Origin: Collinsella sp.
Lineage (GTDB): Bacteria; Actinomycetota; Coriobacteriia; Coriobacteriales; Coriobacteriaceae
Length of the DNA: 64,000 nt
Assembly: GCA_019419585.1 (NCBI GenBank)
Contig: DXZQ01000003.1
Span: forward strand, 1-64,000
Direction of reading: 5' to 3'
Made by a program: the position numbers and the translations under genes. The notes beneath the pieces are model-generated. The model was not told where the DNA came from. It saw only the letters and a list, made by a program, of their open reading frames with translations, and did not search any database. How positions within the stretch are numbered: position 1 is the first letter of the stretch; each line of letters begins with the position of its first letter. Below are positions 61,312 to 64,000 of this stretch, piece after piece.

Positions 61312-62550
61312 TTGAAAGAAAAGTCACTTAAGTCAAACATGCTATGGAACTCTATCGGTTCTTTATACTATTCAGGCTGCCAATGGCTTATTACCGTTGT
61401 TGTAGCAAGGCTTTCTAGTACCTACGGAGCCGCTGGATTGCTTTCAGTGGCGATGTCAGTATCAAATATTTTTTCGCAAATTGGTCTTTTTAGAATTAGA
61501 TCATACCAAGTGTCCGACATTCATGAAAAGGTATCGGCTAGGCAATACGTTGGTTTTAGAATTGTTACCATCGTCTTGGGCTTTGCAATTACATTAATAT
61601 ATATGTGCTTCACTTGTTCAAGAGATAGTTTTATTGCTATATTGCTTTATCTGGCCTTTCGCGCTGGAGATGTTTTTATTGATGTGCTGCACGGGGTCGA
61701 TCAGCAACATCAAAGGATGGACTACTGCGGTATCTCGATGATTATTCGAGCAACCCTATTTCTTGTTGCCTTTATTATTGGATTGGGATTTTTTGATAGC
61801 TTAGATATTGCATTGCTTGGCATGGTAGTTGCCACCTATCCCGTGATTATTTATGACTATAAAATTGCATCTCGATTTACGAACGTATTGCCTTCTTTTA
61901 ATCTTTCGACTAGTAAACATTTATTTCAGTCATGTCTGCCCGCCGTAGTCGGCATGTCTCTCTGTTCAGTAGTCGTTACATATTCTCGTCAGTTCTTAGG
62001 GGAGTGTTATGGTTCCTCATCGCTTGGCATTTATGCGACTGTCTGTACGCCGATCGTGATCATTCAAGCTTGCGCTTCATATGTTTATGCCCCTCTTCTG
62101 GGGTCATTTGCCGAACGATTTGAGGCTAAAGACGTCCAGGGCTTTTTCCGACTTGTTTTTACCGTTGCTTTGTCTATGTTTGCCTTGTTTGCGGTGTGTG
62201 CTGGCGTTTTCGTTTTCTTTGGGAACGATTTGCTCCGCATGGTTTTCGGAGGCACAATCTCTCGCTATGATTATTTAATTTATGCAGGCCTATTTAGCTC
62301 TGCTTTTACAGCATTAGTAGCATTTTTAAGTGACCTTCTAATTAGTATTCGTGATATGTCTGGTTGCTTTATTGGAAATACCATCGGTTGTTTGGTCTCG
62401 TTCCCTTTGTCTTGGGTTTTGATTCCGCAAACGGGATTAAATGGTGCCAGCTATGTAGTTATTATTAGCTATTTTGTGACCTGCACAATCTTACTTGGCT
62501 TTCTCTATAGATCTGTTCGCAAGAGCACTGCTGATACTCAAGATAGTTAA
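61312..62550 (+). CDS. Wzx-type polysaccharide flippase
   Basis: A 412-aa membrane protein with about 12 hydrophobic helices, of the oligosaccharide flippase (MATE/MOP) superfamily; N-terminal SLKSNMLWNSIGSLYYSGCQWLITVVVARL is typical. It would move a lipid-linked repeat unit across the membrane. The start is TTG at 61312, after AAGAGGATCAC. AT-rich composition marks it as part of the island. It heads an operon with licD and a GT4 gene. The 61133-61311 gap is AT-rich promoter DNA. Confidence 0.87.
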   Translation: MKEKSLKSNMLWNSIGSLYYSGCQWLITVVVARLSSTYGAAGLLSVAMSVSNIFSQIGLFRIRSYQVSDIHEKVSARQYVGFRIVTIVLGFAITLIYMCFTCSRDSFIAILLYLAFRAGDVFIDVLHGVDQQHQRMDYCGISMIIRATLFLVAFIIGLGFFDSLDIALLGMVVATYPVIIYDYKIASRFTNVLPSFNLSTSKHLFQSCLPAVVGMSLCSVVVTYSRQFLGECYGSSSLGIYATVCTPIVIIQACASYVYAPLLGSFAERFEAKDVQGFFRLVFTVALSMFALFAVCAGVFVFFGNDLLRMVFGGTISRYDYLIYAGLFSSAFTALVAFLSDLLISIRDMSGCFIGNTIGCLVSFPLSWVLIPQTGLNGASYVVIISYFVTCTILLGFLYRSVRKSTADTQDS

Positions 62551-62569
62551 TTGGAATGGGTTTTCTAAA

Positions 62570-63427
62570 ATGAATGATTCTGAGGCATTGTCGCACTTAC
62601 AGGCGGCTGAACTTAAAATATTAGACGCGATCGCGTCTCTTTGTGCTAAATTTGATATCAACTGGTGGCTCGACGGGGGAACCTGCCTTGGTGCCATGCG
62701 ACATAATGGTTTTATTCCTTGGGATGATGATATTGATATCGGCATGATGCGTTCAGATTATGAGCGTTTTTGTGAACTTGCACCTAAGGAGCTTCAGCCT
62801 GGGTTTTCCCTTCATAACTCACAAAATACAGATTGCTACGCGGCTATGTTTTCAAAAGTTTACATGGACGGTACTAGGTTTGAAAATCAAGAAGGAAGAG
62901 ACGCCGGATCTGCGATGGGTATTTTCGTAGATGTATTTCCTTACGATTATTTGTATGTTGATGCTAATTTGCGTTCTCGACAGATAAAAACTGCTTCTTC
63001 CGCTCAACGGCTTTCTTATCTATACCATTCAGGGAGTATTTCTGTTCCGCATAAGGGCATGCTTGGTGAAATCGAAAAGGCAGTCTGTGTTTTGCTCCAT
63101 GGTATTGAAAGGATGCGTTGTAAGGATCCTCGCCAATATCAGGACAGATTTGATAACGCTATTGGCGATGATAACGTTGGACAAATTAGCAATGAGTGCC
63201 TGACGCTTGCCTGGCCTAATATGGCTCCCGTTCCAGTCGATGATATTCTTCCGACTTGTCGGGCAAAGTTTGAAGGTAGATCATATCCCGTTCCGAGATG
63301 CACGGAGCGCTACCTTACAACAATGTACGGTGACTGGAAGAGTATCCCGGCTCCCGAGGATCGCCATACACACTTACCATTGCTAATTGATTTCGGTGAT
63401 GGGCATATTTGGGAGTCTGGAAATTAG
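62570..63427 (+). CDS. licD: LicD-family phosphocholine transferase
   Basis: A 285-aa LicD protein. The signature WWLDGGTCLGAMRHNGFIP followed by WDDDIDIGMMRSDYERF (residues about 30-65) carries the metal-binding aspartates. LicD enzymes move phosphocholine from CDP-choline to a sugar of teichoic acid or glycan. Although 6 kb from licB/licCA, it supplies the missing transfer step. ATG at 62570 is 19 bases after the flippase stop. Other LicD members transfer different phospho-groups, so choline is inferred from the neighbours. Confidence 0.9.
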   Translation: MNDSEALSHLQAAELKILDAIASLCAKFDINWWLDGGTCLGAMRHNGFIPWDDDIDIGMMRSDYERFCELAPKELQPGFSLHNSQNTDCYAAMFSKVYMDGTRFENQEGRDAGSAMGIFVDVFPYDYLYVDANLRSRQIKTASSAQRLSYLYHSGSISVPHKGMLGEIEKAVCVLLHGIERMRCKDPRQYQDRFDNAIGDDNVGQISNECLTLAWPNMAPVPVDDILPTCRAKFEGRSYPVPRCTERYLTTMYGDWKSIPAPEDRHTHLPLLIDFGDGHIWESGN

Positions 63428-64000
63428 ATGGCGCTGACATATGTGATTTTTTCAGCTCAATATCCGCCTCATGTGGGCGGAATTGAGAGCTTTACGCGTA
63501 ATATGGCATACGCCCTTACGGAAAAGGGTGCTAGGGTAATTGTTGTTACAAACGATACCAATTCAATTGGAATAGACATTGAGACCGATTGCGGTGTTAA
63601 GGTCCTTCGCTTGTCTTGTTTTCCATTCGTTGATGGTCGCTTTCCAGTTGCTAAGCATGACGAGAAGAACCGTAATCTATGGAAATGGCTTGAATCCCAA
63701 GATGTTGACGGCGTTTTGATAAATGCGCGGTTCTATCTTCATTCAATTATGGGCATGAAGTATGCGCGAAGAAAAGGTCTAACGCCTGTCGTTCTTGATC
63801 ACGGATCAGCTCATCTTTCATTCAGTAGTCCGTATCTTGACCCTTTCGTACGCATTTATGAGCATGCTATTACATTAAGGGGCAAAAGATATAAGCCAGC
63901 ATACTACGGTGTATCTGAAAAAAGCGCTGAATGGCTTCGTCATTTTGGGATTACTGCCAAAGGCGTCATCCCTAATGCAATTGATGCAGAGAAATACCGT
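63428..64000 (+). CDS. Family 4 glycosyltransferase (N-terminal part, runs off the window)
   Basis: An open frame of 191 codons that starts directly after the licD stop (TAGATG) and continues past the window end. The N-terminus VIFSAQYPPHVGGIESFTRN and later VIPNAIDAEKYR are typical of GT4/GT-B retaining enzymes. Presumably adds a sugar to the same repeat unit as the flippase substrate. Confidence 0.87.
   Translation, partial: MALTYVIFSAQYPPHVGGIESFTRNMAYALTEKGARVIVVTNDTNSIGIDIETDCGVKVLRLSCFPFVDGRFPVAKHDEKNRNLWKWLESQDVDGVLINARFYLHSIMGMKYARRKGLTPVVLDHGSAHLSFSSPYLDPFVRIYEHAITLRGKRYKPAYYGVSEKSAEWLRHFGITAKGVIPNAIDAEKYR

Overview
The window looks like a chromosome segment of a gut actinobacterium of the class Coriobacteriia, most likely Collinsella or a close relative. 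This is inferred from gene content and could not be checked by database search. Supporting signs are the GC-rich coding style of the first 47 kb, a Rho factor with a very long Ala/Glu/Arg-rich N-terminal extension, a CarD regulator, a GGGtGRT/Fe-S scaffold gene pair, a SufCBDSU operon, and many short intergenic palindromes.

Bases 1-25,000 are mostly housekeeping. They carry a B3/B4 protein, a MarR regulator, a DegV protein, a small MGMT-type protein, trpS, a TagO/WecA-type lipid-linked sugar transferase, a probable 6S RNA, a PflX-like radical SAM enzyme, tRNA-Ala, pncB, proB and proA separated by an S33 peptidase, an HD hydrolase, carD, argS, rho, a VanZ-like protein, a ROK sugar kinase and an aminotransferase. 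Five copies of a 40-bp palindrome (arms ACCACCACAAAGG / CCTTTGTGGTGGT) sit between genes in the first 15 kb, with other palindromes of similar design.

Bases 24,800-37,400 hold tRNA-His and two tRNA-Lys genes, a duplicated tRNA-Lys 3' end beside a truncated DinD gene (a scar of integration or duplication), a NadB/FrdA-like flavoprotein, the GGGtGRT pair, a REP-associated (Y1/HUH) transposase, the sufCBDSU operon with a divergent Rrf2 regulator, and an MNT/HEPN pair. Three 31-bp palindromes (TGGGACAAA...TTTGTCCCA) join the suf 3' end and the Rrf2 promoter.

Bases 37,500-64,000 are devoted to the cell surface: a cell-wall-anchored lysozyme-like protein, an AAA-like ATPase, five family-2 glycosyltransferases, and then a more AT-rich island. 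The island encodes five proteins built from choline-binding-type (CW_binding_1) repeats. Four carry catalytic heads (NlpC/P60 twice, a GH25 muramidase plus C39-like peptidase, and an L,D-transpeptidase). The fifth ends in a Cys/His mini-domain. Interleaved are a LicB-like transporter, a one-protein fusion of HTH + LicC (phosphocholine cytidylyltransferase) + LicA (choline kinase), a Wzx flippase, a LicD phosphocholine transferase and a GT4 glycosyltransferase.

Together these make a full uptake-activation-transfer route for phosphocholine on a surface glycan, next to the proteins that would dock on it. This resembles the pneumococcal system but lies in an actinobacterial setting. Two of the repeat proteins are interrupted by single-base changes in homopolymer runs (A4 and G7), which suggests on/off switching or, alternatively, sequence error.
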